From Ceratobasidium sp. AG-K (lineage: Eukaryota; Basidiomycota; Agaricomycetes; Cantharellales; Ceratobasidiaceae), in NCBI GenBank assembly GCA_037039685.1, contig JAWNGF010000001.1, positions 5,580,001 through 5,644,000 of the forward strand: a DNA stretch of 64,000 nucleotides, read 5' to 3'. The notes under the pieces were generated by a model that ran no database searches, had not been told where the DNA came from, and was given only the letters and a program-made list of their open reading frames with translations. Every line of letters begins with the position of its first letter. Position 1 is the first letter of the stretch. This document shows positions 24,001 to 35,690 of this stretch, in pieces. The translations under genes were made by a program, and so were the position numbers.

Positions 24001-26897
24001 CCTTGGACACCAGCTGACTCTCGATAGAGATATGACCGGCGTCGAGGATAACATGTTGACACTGTTTCAAAGTGACATCCTCAGGGATAATGATAACTGG
24101 TGCCTGAAGGTCCATCTTGACATCGATCGTCTTGTGCTGCTGTAGCGCATACTCCAACCCAGCGCGAGTCTCTTTACGCAGACCTTCTAAAGTTTCTCCG
24201 GCGGCGTTCAAAAGAGCACCAACAGACTCGAGCTGGCTCTCGGGAGGCTTCAGGAAGCGGTAGATGGCCTCGACGTATCCTCGATGGTAGACTATCTCCA
24301 TGTACCGCATTCGAACAGTCAAGCCTGTATCTGCGCGATCATCCAGCGGGTTGTTCTCGAACTTGACGTACAGGAATGGATCTTCGATTTCCTGGGGCTG
24401 CTCGGGCTTGGGTTTGGGCTCCGGCTCGAGCTCATCCTCAGAGTCATCACGATACGACTCGTCTCCACCCTGGCTCCCTCGATCGTCGTCGATCGTCTCT
24501 TCCCAGTTCTCCTTGGATTCTTCATCGTGGGCAGAAACGGTTTTGACCTCATCCATGCTGGGCTTGCGATGCGACTCCTTGACTCGCACGATCTGTGAAT
24601 GGATAGATCCTTGCTGGGTCCCATCGTGCACGCCAAATCCGCCAAGCATGACCACGGCCTCCATGTTATCCGGTCGTTGAATAATATCGGCACGGAAAGC
24701 ATCAAACACCACCGAAATCATATCTGCCCCAGTCTTGACGAGCGAAGAGCGAAGGGCAAAGGAGCCTCGTTTCAGCTGAGCGGTGATTCGCATCTTCATC
24801 GCGTCACGCGGTGCTTCAAACGCGGCAGCCACAGCAGCCTTTTCGTCATAGTCGATAGCCTGATACAACTCTTTTCGTTGCTCTTCACTCATCGTATCCA
24901 AGCTAGGCGTCTCATCCTCGTCTTCCTTGGTTTCGGTCTGCTTTCCTCCGCCCAAGAGCCAAGATGTCCAGCTAGTGGTGGCCGCCGCAGCTTTCACGGG
25001 AGGGGGATGAGCCTCTTCCTCAGCTTTGCGTGAGGCACGCTCCTTGCGCAACTCGGAGCGAGCGATTGATCGGTAGAAGCGAATGTCCTCATAGGCGAGC
25101 TTCCTTTCGAGCGCCTGAAATGCAGCCAAATCCTACCCACGGGGTGTATGAGTAAAGGCGTTAGGTAGAACAAATACCAACATACATCTCCGGTCAGAGT
25201 CTTGGTTTTATCCATCTCCTTCTTCTTGAACAGCTTGACGTATTCCTTGCGATCGTCTCGTCGCTTGGCAAAATGCTCCCATGTCCACTTGTAGTGTTTG
25301 TCGTGGACTTCACGCAGAATCATTTGTCCGGCAAACCGAAGCATAGCACGGGACTTGTTTTCTTTAATTTCGTCTTCGCTAGGTCTATCCGCTCGATACT
25401 AATATTATCACAAGATGTGTCAGGCACATTAAGACCGTGGTTAGTCTAAATCGACATACCTGGTGCTGCCGCAAATAGAAATGGTACATGTCAATCATCG
25501 AAATCGCATCCCGATATTGGTTGTCATCGACTACGAATCCGATCTCGTCAAACAGCAGTTGCACGTCATTCTTGGGTGTATCTTTATCGAACTTGGTATT
25601 CATAATGACCTAACAGGTATCGGTGAAATTAAGCATCATCAATATGAGTATCCTACGTAACAACTCACTCTCCCTTGGCCAGTCACGGGCTTCAGGATAA
25701 ACTGATGGTCGGGCTGCGGTTTATTTTGGTGCGCGATCTATATACAGAGTGAGTTGACCGACTGGTACGACAAAGGTGATAGCTTACCCCGGCATTGAAC
25801 TTGGGCATCGCTTCGGCGAGTGGGAGACCAGCCATGCTAGTCATGTCGGTATTAAAGTAAACGGAAAGAGACTCCAAAGATGCTAGCTGAGAAACGATTC
25901 AGGTGAGTATGAATAAATATCAAGGCCTCCCCCTATACCTTATGGATCCCGTCCTTGGTTTCTTGAATAAAGGTGGGAATCCAGTTCTCGTCAACCGATT
26001 TAGCAGTGAAGCCGGCCAGTGTAATACCAGCGGAGAATGGATGCTATAGAAACATTTTGGTATAGGCGCACATACGTCATTGAGCATACGACTTACCCCC
26101 GGCGCGCTAATACTATCCTCATAGCGGATGTGGATATTCTTGACCGTAATTTGTAGATTGTTCACAATTCGAGCGGTGATGCTCTCTATCAAGCCTTGCT
26201 GCTGTGCTGTGTTGTCTGCAACAAATGTTGGCACCATACCCGGGTCCAGGTCAAAGATAGATATTGAGACTTACTGGTAGTCGACGCGTCAGCCAACTGG
26301 CCCCTCGTTCGCACAATTTCCGCGGCGTTGAGACGTTCCTGTTTTGTCGCCTGCTTCCGTTCTTCATCTTCTGCAGGATCGAACTGCAGGCGGTCATTAG
26401 CAAAACAAAAGAGGTGGCGGAAGTGGCTCACCGCATTCTCCGCTGCAGGAACGGCAAGCAAATAAACGTCCTCAATAAACACTTCGACAGGTTTGCCGGT
26501 GATATTTTGCCACGGGATAGTAAGCGTAAATGTGCCAACGTAACCTAGGAAGAGTATCCAAATGTAAATCTACACTTGCACACCACAGCCGACATACCCT
26601 CGAGTACGTCTACCGGTAATCTAAATTTGTCCAATGCCTCTTTCTTCAATTTGAGGCCACGAAGAGATAACTGGCCTACAATATCATTGAATACGTCATA
26701 CCGATGTTCGCCATCAAGTAAACCGACCTTGCCAAACACCGTATTGGAGTTGTGATGTATCAAGGCCTTCGACATAGGGTGCCAAGAATCGATTTAGAAG
26801 CTAGCTCAAAGTTGGCAACTCATTCAAAATGCATGGCATACGCGGTCCTCACCGCATGAAGGGCCTCTTTGCCCGTAGTGAGGAATGACCACACCAT
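15047..26897 (-). CDS. VPS13: VPS13 bridge-like lipid transfer protein
   Basis: VPS13 is a rod with a hydrophobic groove that moves glycerolipids in bulk at membrane contact sites. The start at 26897 gives MVWSFLTTGKEALHALLNRF, spliced into LAPYVEGLDTSQLQYGVWQG, then LSLRGLKLKKEALDKFRLPV and DVLEGYVGTFTLTIPW. This is the chorein N domain in its basidiomycete form. The middle holds acidic linkers (for example SEDELEPEPKPKPEQPQE near 24400). The adaptor-binding (VAB/SHR-BD) repeats lie at about 18000-20500, with APRFIVKNMTSRQLSFRERG near 18260. The C part ends WFFHEIEKW. There the frame either stops at 15103-15105 or splices out about 46 nt and ends at 15047-15049 (KNYSASKRIER). I favour the second because the longer tail fits the family. 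More than 25 short introns are needed and no internal break was found. Length is roughly 3,100-3,300 residues, normal for the family. Confidence 0.93.
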
Positions 26898-27077
26898 GGC
26901 AGGGCCTTGTAGTCGTTGCGCAAGTCAAAGTCGTCGATGAGTAAGGGTTCGATCAGAGACGCGCGCTTGCAATTTCGAGGTCACTGGTGACGTCAAATGG
27001 TGATCGCAATGTCGTTGCTGAGTAATCAGGGCCCCAAGGAGCGAGTCCGGGCTCTGCTGACATCATGGAGGTCACCA

Positions 27078-27090
27078 GAATTGTCCAGAA
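27078..27090 (+). promoter_or_regulatory. Heat-shock-element-like site upstream of HSP104
   Basis: The spacing GAA-2-GTC-2-GAA matches the GAAnnTTCnnGAA heat shock element except for one base in the central unit (GTC for TTC). It lies about 55 bp upstream of the TATA box, where HSF sites are expected. Confidence 0.4.
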
Positions 27091-27144
27091 AACGCGACGA
27101 GATTCGGGCAGGTGAGAGAACGCTCTACCCCTCCAGTCTCAGGA

Positions 27145-27151
27145 TATAAAT
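27145..27151 (+). promoter_or_regulatory. TATA box of HSP104
   Basis: TATAAAT lies 64 bp before the HSP104 ATG, followed by a pyrimidine- and CA-rich leader. Strong TATA boxes are usual for inducible chaperone genes. Confidence 0.55.
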
Positions 27152-27214
27152 CCCACGCCTTTCGCGCCCCGTGCTATCTCACTTCTCATTCAACACACAC
27201 CCTAGACCCTCATC

Positions 27215-30200
27215 ATGAACTTTGACTTTACTGAGAAAACTGAATCCACTATCGCTGTAAGTCGCATACATCTTCGCTATGACCATTCGCTAATAGGCAT
27301 TTGTAGGCCGCGATCCAATCGGCAAAGGACCACTCCAACGCCCAAGTCACACCATATCACCTCACGAATGCGTTGCTCAACGAGACCGGTGGTACCGGTG
27401 ACAACACCGGGGGCGCACCCGGCGCGTCCCTGTTGGCGTCGGTGATTGCCAAGGCGGGTGGTGATGTGGTAAGTATAGTATCCTAACTATCTTATATAGG
27501 CTCTAACTTTGGTTGTAGACCGCTGTGAACCGAGCACTTCAAAAGCAGCTCGTACGATTACCCTCGCAGGATCCGCCCCCAGATGAGACCACCCTCAGCT
27601 CTGCGACCCTCAAGGTCTTGCGAGAGGCGCAAAGTATGCAAAAGGATATGGTAGGTAGTTCACTGATTTGATGGCTTCACAGTTGCTAACTTGTATTGGT
27701 AGCACGACTCGTACATCGCACAAGACCACCTCATCCTCGCACTTATCAAAGACACCTCGATTGCCGCTCTCCTAAAAGAATCCAACCTTACCCCCGCCGC
27801 GATCAAAACTGCCATTCAACAGACCCGTGGAAATCGCCGAGTCGACAGCAAAAATGCCGAGCAAGGCTTCGACGCGCTCACTAAATATGCTGTTGACCTC
27901 ACCGCGCTTGCCGAAGAGGGCAAGATTGATCCCGTCATCGGACGCGACAACGAGATTCGACGAGTCGTTCGAATCTTGTGTCGGCGAACGAAGAACAATC
28001 CTGTCCTCATTGGTGAGCCTGGTGTCGGCAAGACAGCCATTGCGGAGGGATTGGCCCAACGTATTGTCAAGCGCGATGTCCCTGCGTCTCTGCTTGGTCG
28101 AGTATTCAGCTTGGATATGGGCGCGTTGATGGCTGGTGCCAAGTACAAGGGCGAATACGAGGAGCGCATCAAGTCCGTCCTAAGCGAGGTCGAGAAGAAG
28201 GGCGAGGAAGGCGTCGGGATCATCCTGTTCATCGACGAGTTGCATCTCATCATGGCCGGTAGTGGCAACTCGAGTGGTGGAATGGGTAAGTTTAATTCAT
28301 TTCCCTAGCGACCAATCTAACCAAGTTCTTGATAGACGCCGCCAACCTCCTCAAGCCACTCCTCGCCCGCGGCAAGCTCCGTTGCATCGGTGCGACGACC
28401 TACGCCGAGTACCGTCAATACATCGAGAAGGACGCTGCGCTCGAGCGCCGATTCGCTCAAGTTATCGTCAACGAGCCATCTGTTCCCGATACGATTAGCA
28501 TTCTCCGTGGCATCCGCGAGCGTTACGAGGTGCACCACGGCGTGCGCATCCTCGACCCAGCGCTTATTCAGGCCGCCGTGCTCGCGCACCGATACTTGAC
28601 CAGTCGTCGCCTGCCCGACTCGGCTATCGACTTGGTCGACGAAGCCTGCGCAAGCGTTCGTGTCACACGCGAGACTTCTCCAGAGGAGATTGATAAACTT
28701 GAGCGCAAGAAGCTCGAGTTGGAGATTGAGATCCATGCTCTCGAGGTAAGCTATATGCGCTTTACTCTTTCGTTTTACCGGTGCTGACTATTCCCCTTCA
28801 GCGCGAGAAGGACGAGGCTAGCAAGGAACGCCTTACCCAAGCTAAGAAGGCCATGGCTAGCGTCGAAGATCGCCTCCAACCTCTCAAAGCCGCATACGAA
28901 AACGAGAAACAACGTGGTGACGAACTCAACAATATTCGCAAAAAGATTGACGAGTTGCGCGCCAAGGCCGACGAAGCTGAACGACGATACGATATTACGA
29001 CTGCCTCGGACTTGCGCTACTACGCCATTCCGGATCTCCAGAAACGCCTCGAGGAGCTCGAACGCAAGAAGGATCTCGAGGAGCCTTCAACCAACGATTC
29101 GGTCACTCCCGAGGCCATTGCCGAGATCGTCTCCCGTTGGACGTCGATTCCCGTGACTCGATTGATGTCGACCGAGCGCGAGAAGCTTTTGCGGATGGAG
29201 AAGATTTTGTCGGAGAGCGTGGTCGGACAGCCCGAGGCGGTCAAGGCGGTCGCGAACGCAATCCGTTTGTCTCGTAGCGGGCTGTCCAACGCGAACCGCC
29301 CCATTGCTTCGTTCTTGATGGCTGGTCCGTCTGGTACGGGCAAGACTCTTTTGAGTAAAACTGTAAGTTTCGTCATTTTCTATTCAACGCGCATATGCTG
29401 ACTTGACTCTCTAGCTTGCAAACCTCCTCTTCGACTCGCCCGACGCCATGATTCGCATCGACGGGAGCGAGTACTCCGAGAAGCACGCCATCTCTCGCCT
29501 CATCGGCGCACCGCCAGGCTACGTCGGCCACGATTCCGGAGGACAACTCACCGAGTACATCCGCCGCAAGCCTTATAGCATCGTGCTCATCGATGAGATC
29601 GAAAAGGCTTCGCGCGAGTTTGTCACCTTGTTCCTCCAAGTCCTCGACGATGGCCGCTTGACCGATGGACAAGGCCGTGTGGTCGACTTCCGCAACACGG
29701 TAGTGATCATGACGTCCAACCTTGGTGCGGCGTACTTGAACGACATGGGCGAGGGCCCAGTTAAACCCGAGGCTCGGACGTTGGTCATGGGTGCTATCCA
29801 GGCTCATTTCCCGCCCGAGTTTGTCAATCGTATCGACGATATCATTATCTTCGTGAGTAGATCTTTCGTCTGCCTATACACGCTTATACTGACTATTCCC
29901 TCTAGCGCTCGTTGTCTCGCGGAAACGTGATGAAGATTGTCGATATTCGTCTGAAGGAGCTCGAGGAGCGCATCGCCGAACGCAAGCTCAAGATCGTGCT
30001 CGAACCCGAGGCGAAGCACTACCTGGGCTCGATTGGGTACTCACCCATCTATGGTGCTCGTCCGCTGAACCGCGTGATTCAGCAAGAGCTACTCAACCCG
30101 CTGTCGCTCTTGATCCTCGAGGAGCGTGTCAAGGATGGTGAAACGGTGGTCGTCAAGTTTGACGGACCGCACAACCGCCTCCATATCGTCCCGAACCACG

Positions 30201-30271
30201 AGGGGTCTGGGGTGCAGTACGATGATATGATGGATTACGATGATGATATCGAGATTGAGGAAATGGACTAA
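27215..30271 (+). CDS. HSP104: HSP104/ClpB-type AAA+ disaggregase
   Basis: This hexameric cytosolic chaperone threads aggregated proteins through its pore with Hsp70 help. The protein begins [14 protein letters not shown] and has the N-terminal Clp repeat domain (about residues 1-150). NBD1 has Walker [14 protein letters not shown], Walker B ILFIDELH and pore loop [10 protein letters not shown] coiled-coil middle domain of heptad-rich helices follows. NBD2 has Walker [11 protein letters not shown], pore loop [13 protein letters not shown] and Walker [12 protein letters not shown]. Sensor-2 lies in [12 protein letters not shown]. The C terminus is acidic and ends IEEMD, which resembles the EEVD-like TPR-binding tails of cytosolic Hsp104 and argues against the mitochondrial Hsp78 paralog, as does the lack of a targeting peptide. 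Introns lie near 27255-27307, 27472-27520, 27653-27703, 28286-28335, 28746-28801, 29363-29415 and 29852-29907. It is divergent from VPS13. Confidence 0.95.
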
Positions 30272-31237
30272 AAATGTAGAATAGTTTGCTTAGTGTCAGA
30301 AGCTGTATTAAACTCAATTGTATAATAGAGTCTCTACTCATAAAATCGAAAGCGTGAACTCTGAGCTTGAATGAATCGCCCAAAAAACCATCGCTAAGGG
30401 AGGAACGGCCATCTTGAACAAGTCTACCCAGCAACTAAAATAACCAAGAACAAAAGCAAAAGGGAAGGTCTGCACCGAGCACGGCCCAGTAGCGCGTCTG
30501 GAAACACCTCCTTGTCTCGATGGACAGTCTCGGTCACTCGGCGGCGTTGCGGAGTTGACTCCCTGGCGAGACACCAAATGATTACCGAAAGTCCGACCAC
30601 GTGTTGCCATGCGGTGGAAATTCAGACCAAGACGTCTGCGAGGGGAGGGTTTCGAACCAGCGCACAGCTGAGTGATCCGTTGAATCAAACCGCAGTGCAT
30701 TCCCGATTGCGCCATTACAGCGTGGTTGAGAATGTGCCTGGATCAGTGTCATCTTTGCCCATCGACGTTCTGCCTTGCGTATTCACACTTCTAGTTGTAT
30801 GCAGATGTCCAACAATTTATTATGCAACCACAACAGTTGATATTCTCTTCCTCGACAAAGCAATATAAGTATAGACAAACGAAGAAAAAACTAGTAGCTC
30901 AAAGCAAAATCATGTACATGCACGACAGCAATGGACGAAAAAAGTGCAGTCGACGATCAAGAAAAGACTAACCATAGTTGTTGACAAGCACAAAACTAGA
31001 GCACGACACGGCGCGCCAAAAATATCGGAACAAACAGAAACGATCCCAGCGGAGCGCAATAGGAAGATGCTAACAAATGAAACAAGAAATAGACAAACGA
31101 GCGACCCGGGTGGAGAAGATAGGTATAGTTGTAGAGATACGAAAAAGCGACCGTTTTGCGAGAACGAAAGTGAAGTCGACAGCCAAGCGTCGAGGAGACC
31201 GAAACAAAGAGAGCACTCCAAAGCATTTTTTCCGAGT
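30272..31237. other. Convergent intergenic region between HSP104 and the DENN gene
   Basis: This 966 bp stretch holds both 3' UTRs. Apart from the tRNA-like element described separately, no gene was recognised. The open frames here lack coding character. Confidence 0.45.
30640..30725 (-). repeat. Degenerate tRNA-like element with Pol III A and B boxes (tRNA relic or SINE head)
   Basis: On the minus strand TGGCGCAATCGG (30703-30714) fits the internal A box, and GGTTCGAAACC (30648-30658) is a perfect B box, separated by 44 nt. The D arm is nearly formed (GCGC with GCAC), but the anticodon and T stems pair poorly and no acceptor stem can be made. It is therefore not a working tRNA. A tRNA-derived SINE or a decayed tRNA is the best reading. 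A chance match is possible. Confidence 0.35.
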
Positions 31238-34200
31238 TCAAACGGCTTGTACACTTCCTACAGCAGTCGCCTCGCTCGTTGTAGGCGAGGGCAAGTCCCC
31301 ATTGCGTCCGCCACGCGCAGTCGACGACGACTCGGCCCGCTTGTGGGCACGCACACGCGGCTTGGAATCTTCAAGCATACGCCTCTCGGCCGCACGGAAA
31401 CGGCTCGAACTGCTCCCATCGCTCTCGTCTCCGGACTTTGCGCGACCATTCTCCGACACGGCGCTCAAATACGAATCGTCTGAATCTTCAACTCCTACAT
31501 CACGGTTGGGGGTCAACGGGGTGGGCAACATGCCTCGGCGTGAATGCTTGTCGATATCGGGGAGGTTGAGCGTCGGCTTGACAGGCTCCTTGGTCGACTC
31601 AGTGGTCGTCGGGCGGCTAGGCATCGGAGTAGGGATGGCCTCGGGAGACGAGTTGGGCGTGGCGGTCATACCACCACGCGAGGCAGCCTTGCGCAAGCTG
31701 CGGTTGTCAGCGCCAGGGGTGGCAGACCCAGTCCTAGGAACAGGCGGCACGGCACCCTTGACAGCCAACAAAGCCTCACGCGCCGCACGGATAGAAGCAG
31801 ACGAACGCGAGCGGTGACGACGCCCGTCGGCCATGCGAGTAGTACCGCGAGGAGTGCGAGTACGACGCCCAGCACTGGTCGAGGTAGACTCGGCTTCGCT
31901 CAGACCACGGCGGCTCGCCGATTCGGCCTCGCTCAACACGCGCTGCATCGAATCAGCCTCGCTCGCACTTCCGCTGGTCACCGAATGGCTCCTCCGCGAA
32001 CGATGGTCGGCCAAGGCACACTCGAGCTGAAAACACAATCAATACCAGTGCACAACAACCACCTCGGTACCCACCTTTTGCTGAATCTGCTGGACCTTGA
32101 GCGAAACCACATCGCTCCTCTCCGAAATCCCCACGTCAACCGCACCAAACCCGTCCTCCTCTTCAGTCCTGGAGACCGAGAACCGGCGAGGCTTGCTGAG
32201 TCCTTCCTCTTCAGCGAGCTTGGAGCTCAAATCGACCCCGACCCGGGTAACCTCGTCTGACGCATCGTCGGCAAGCGTAGTCGCCGTAGCCATGCTCCTC
32301 AACATACGACGCGAGCTTGACCCATCGCTGAACGCCGACTCGGCCGACTGGCCGCTCGCTGAACGCATACCAGGGCGAGAACTGGCGTGACGCAGGCCAG
32401 GGCCAGACTCGGCGTGACGCAGCCCCTGTCCATTGAGTCCGCTCAGCCCACCAAAGCTCGTTCCTCCAATGTCGGAATGACCTCTTAGCCCGCGGCTGGT
32501 CTCGCTCATGGCCGACCCGGGCCTCGAGTGCGTGTAGTCGGAGTAATTCTCGCCGTCGCCGTCGCTAAAGGCCATCGACGCGAGCGCACGCTCAATCTGG
32601 GCTTCGACTTCAGCAACCATCTGGGCGCGCTCTTGCTCCATCTCGTCCATGTTCAGGCGCATCGTTTCGAGTTCGGCCAGCGCGGCTTGGTGCTCCCCCT
32701 CTTTGGACGCGAGCACTAGACAACCCATCAGTCACAGCTCGCAAGGCAAAGTCGAAATACTCACTGTGCGCCAACTTTTCCTTTTCCTGCGCGCTCATGC
32801 TCACCAACCCGCTCAACCTCCGACTCTCGCGCTGCTCCTTGTTGATCTTTTGCCTCAACTCGGCAGCCTCGGCACTAAGCTTCTCCGCGTACCCCTCAAA
32901 CGCAACAAACTTTTCGCGCCAAAGCTCGCTCTCGCTCATCAAAAAGTTCAAGCGGCGACTCAAACGACCAATCTTGGTCTCCAAATCGTCCCGGGCATCG
33001 ACAAACGCCGTAGCACGTTTGCGAATCGAGCGCTGAATGAGCTGTTCGGCGGCGGATAGTTGAGCCTGGCGACGTCCCATGCCCATGAGTGTCAGACGCT
33101 TGAGCAACGAGGGCTTGCGTGAGCGATCCTTGAGTACCGCATCGAATGCCTGGAGGACCTTGGTCTGGTGCCACCACTCGGGAGGTTTGATACTCTCGGC
33201 CACGACCGCGGTCGACGTTCCACGTTTGGTCTGAATCTTGCACAGCGGGCGGAAGCGACCAGCAGGGAACGCTTCTTTGAACTCGGGCGGAACCGCATTG
33301 TCAGGGTGATAGAACTGGTCGAAGGCGCCAAGAAGAATCTTGCGTAGCTTGTCGCGGTGTTGCTTGGTCGAGACCACCCCAGGAGGAGGCGAGGCACAGT
33401 TGACATAGTTGATGTCCCTGCACGGAACAAATAACAGCAAAAATATTGAATGGTGGCGCGGCCGAGATTGGCATTCAGTCACGTTGATGAGTCGAAAAGG
33501 GTATCGCGATCAACGTCAGAGGTAAATTGAGGAAGCACCGAACAAGCTTCAGTCAGCCCAGTCCTAAAGTAAACAAAGGGTCACTCACAAATCCACCAAG
33601 CACACTTCCGAGGCTGGGCGGGCAATGTACCTGGCCTCGGTACTCAACCCCATCAGCCATGGACCAGGATCCTCGAGGTAAATCCGAGCATCACGCGCGT
33701 GGACCATCGGCAACGAAATGCCGCTCCATCCGCGCATTTCGACGAGGTAGCGAATGGTCGAGACGGCAATGCCGAGCATGGCCGGGTGACGCGATAGGAA
33801 TAAAATTCGGCCCGTCGGAGCGAGTGCGAGCTGCGAATAATTAAAACACGACAAACATCAAGTCCTCGGGACTCACCTCGCAAATAGTCAGGATGTTATC
33901 CAAATTCAAGCACCGGAACAACGGCCACATTGTAAACTGCTCCAGTCAGCTCGGTTCAACACGGAGACTTGGCACCTACGTTGACGTCGACCAGTCCCCG
34001 GCCAAAGTCCAATCCGCCTGGGAAGCGACAGACGACCTCGAGCGATTCAGTCTCGTTGGCCGGCGATGCGTCCAGTCGAATGACGTCACCCGCACGAGGC
34101 GCGGGAAACTCAAGAATCTTGGAGATTTGGCTGCATCCCGGAGATCAGATCGAGGCAGTGATCAAGCGCGCAGGGACTTACAGCGTGTGCGACTGAACAT

Positions 34201-35424
34201 CCTTGCTGAATCGGGCCCAGCTGAGCGTGAGGTAATCGCGCATCAAATCGTAGATGGGGTGTCTGGATACGAGGGCTGCAAAATCGTTAGACACGTCGAC
34301 AAGGTTTCGTGTCGCTTACTGAGGGCGTATGGAAGCCAGAAGACAGTATTTTGAGGAAGGAACAGGTTCGAAGCACCCATGCCAACGCCGTTGGGATGCA
34401 TGACGTCTGCATCGCTTTCACTCATGCTAAACGCGTCGAACTCGCTTTCTTCGGCGTCGCTCCATGGAGCCGCCGGACCGCTGTTTTTGGTACGCCGGGG
34501 AGAAGCGGGAGTCGCGGTGCCTGTTGATGTACCGGAGCCGCGCCGGGAGCGGGCCACGGATTCGAGGGCGCGACGAATGGCAAGAGAACGCTCCTCGTCG
34601 GCATGGGACCACACGGTCAAGCAAACACCGTGATAAGTAACGAGGCCGCGGTCGCCCGTTGGGTCCGTCGACGAAGTAGGCGAGGTGCTCGGGGGCAAAT
34701 GAGTACTCGATGGGGGGCCCAAGTAGGTGCTCGAAGGACGAGGCAATGTTGGGTCGACATACGGATGGTTGTACGTTCCAGTGGTGCTCGAAGACATGAC
34801 GCTCGTGCGCAGACCCGGCAAATGCGCGGCCTGGGACGAATGCGACTGGGCAACGCCAGCAGAAGCTCCGGCAGGGATCTGGAAGGTGAACGTGTGGGTT
34901 GTGCTTGCGGGCTGCAAAGTGGCGGCGATGATTTCAACCTCGCGGGGAAAAGACAGTTTCAGAGCCTTGGACAACATGCGCCCAAGGTCCGTCTTGCTGA
35001 GAGCGCCGGAACCACGGGGGACAGCCTTGGCACCGTCGGGGAGGACATTCTCAGACGTGTCCTTGCGGTCCTTTTTCGACTTTTTGCGCGATCGACCAAC
35101 ACCAGGGCTGACGCTCGACCCAAGCACTTCAGCTCGCCACCAGCGGCCTACAGCACCGTCTGCGTGGTGCAGGCCAGCAACAGAGTCCGTGTCGGCCAGC
35201 GTCCATGTGTGGGGCGACTTGGGCAGACCGCTGACGAGATAGAGGGTGGTGAGCGGAGTGGTGGGGACATGGGGCTGTCCGCCAGTCGACGGCGACAAGG
35301 GCGAGAGCGACGAGGCTGTTGATGGCTTGTAGTTGCGGACTTGGGGCTCGGCTGAGCTCACTCCGAGGTCGGTGTTCGCCATTGGCTCGACGGGTGCAGA
35401 GTTGAACGACCCGCGGCGGAACAT
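31238..35424 (-). CDS. DENN-domain protein (putative Rab guanine-nucleotide exchange factor)
   Basis: DENN proteins activate Rab GTPases in membrane traffic. The start at 35424 gives MFRRGSFNSAPVEPM and a long Ser/Thr/Pro-rich lead. The uDENN part holds GLVTYHGVCLTVWSHADEER. The central cDENN part reads NLFLPQNTVFWLPYALTLVS, then LVDVNFTMWPLFRCLNLDNI and LALAPTGRILFLSRHPAMLG, and continues to DINYVNCASPPPG. The dDENN part covers about 33100-33400 (LRKILLGAFDQFYHPDN). A coiled coil follows (SELWREKFVAFEGYAEKLSA; AELETMRLNMDEMEQERAQ). The C-terminal 400 residues are low-complexity Ser/Arg/Pro and probably disordered, ending GSVQAV before the stop at 31238. Seven or more short introns are needed. 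It shares a 266 bp divergent promoter region with INCENP. The target Rab is unknown. Confidence 0.85.
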
Positions 35425-35607
35425 GGTTGTACTTGAGCTCTTCTAGCGCACAGGACCCCGTCAACTCTCCCCTGACCCCTGATGCTGACTAACACTCGGG
35501 GCCTTGAGTGTCCCGGGTCACTGGGTGGCGTCGTCGAGGGAAAATAGGTTGTAATTAGCGGCAGTGTTCTTCCATTTCAGCAACACCTGCAATACAAAAG
35601 TGGTGTC

Positions 35608-35613
35608 ACGCGT
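35608..35613. promoter_or_regulatory. MCB (ACGCGT) cell-cycle box upstream of INCENP
   Basis: ACGCGT lies 78 bp upstream of the INCENP ATG. It is the core site for MBF-type G1/S factors in fungi. A CACGTG E-box follows at 35628-35633. Both lie in the promoter shared with the DENN gene. Confidence 0.4.
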
Positions 35614-35690
35614 TTCGGGGTCCGAGCCACGTGACCGCGTTGCTTGTTGATGGTTGGCGCTTAGCAACGGCTCCAAGACTATACTCTATC

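Noticed and set aside
31077..31817. Long plus-strand frame of 246 codons.
   Set aside because: It is the shadow of the Ser/Arg-rich 3' end of the DENN gene on the opposite strand.
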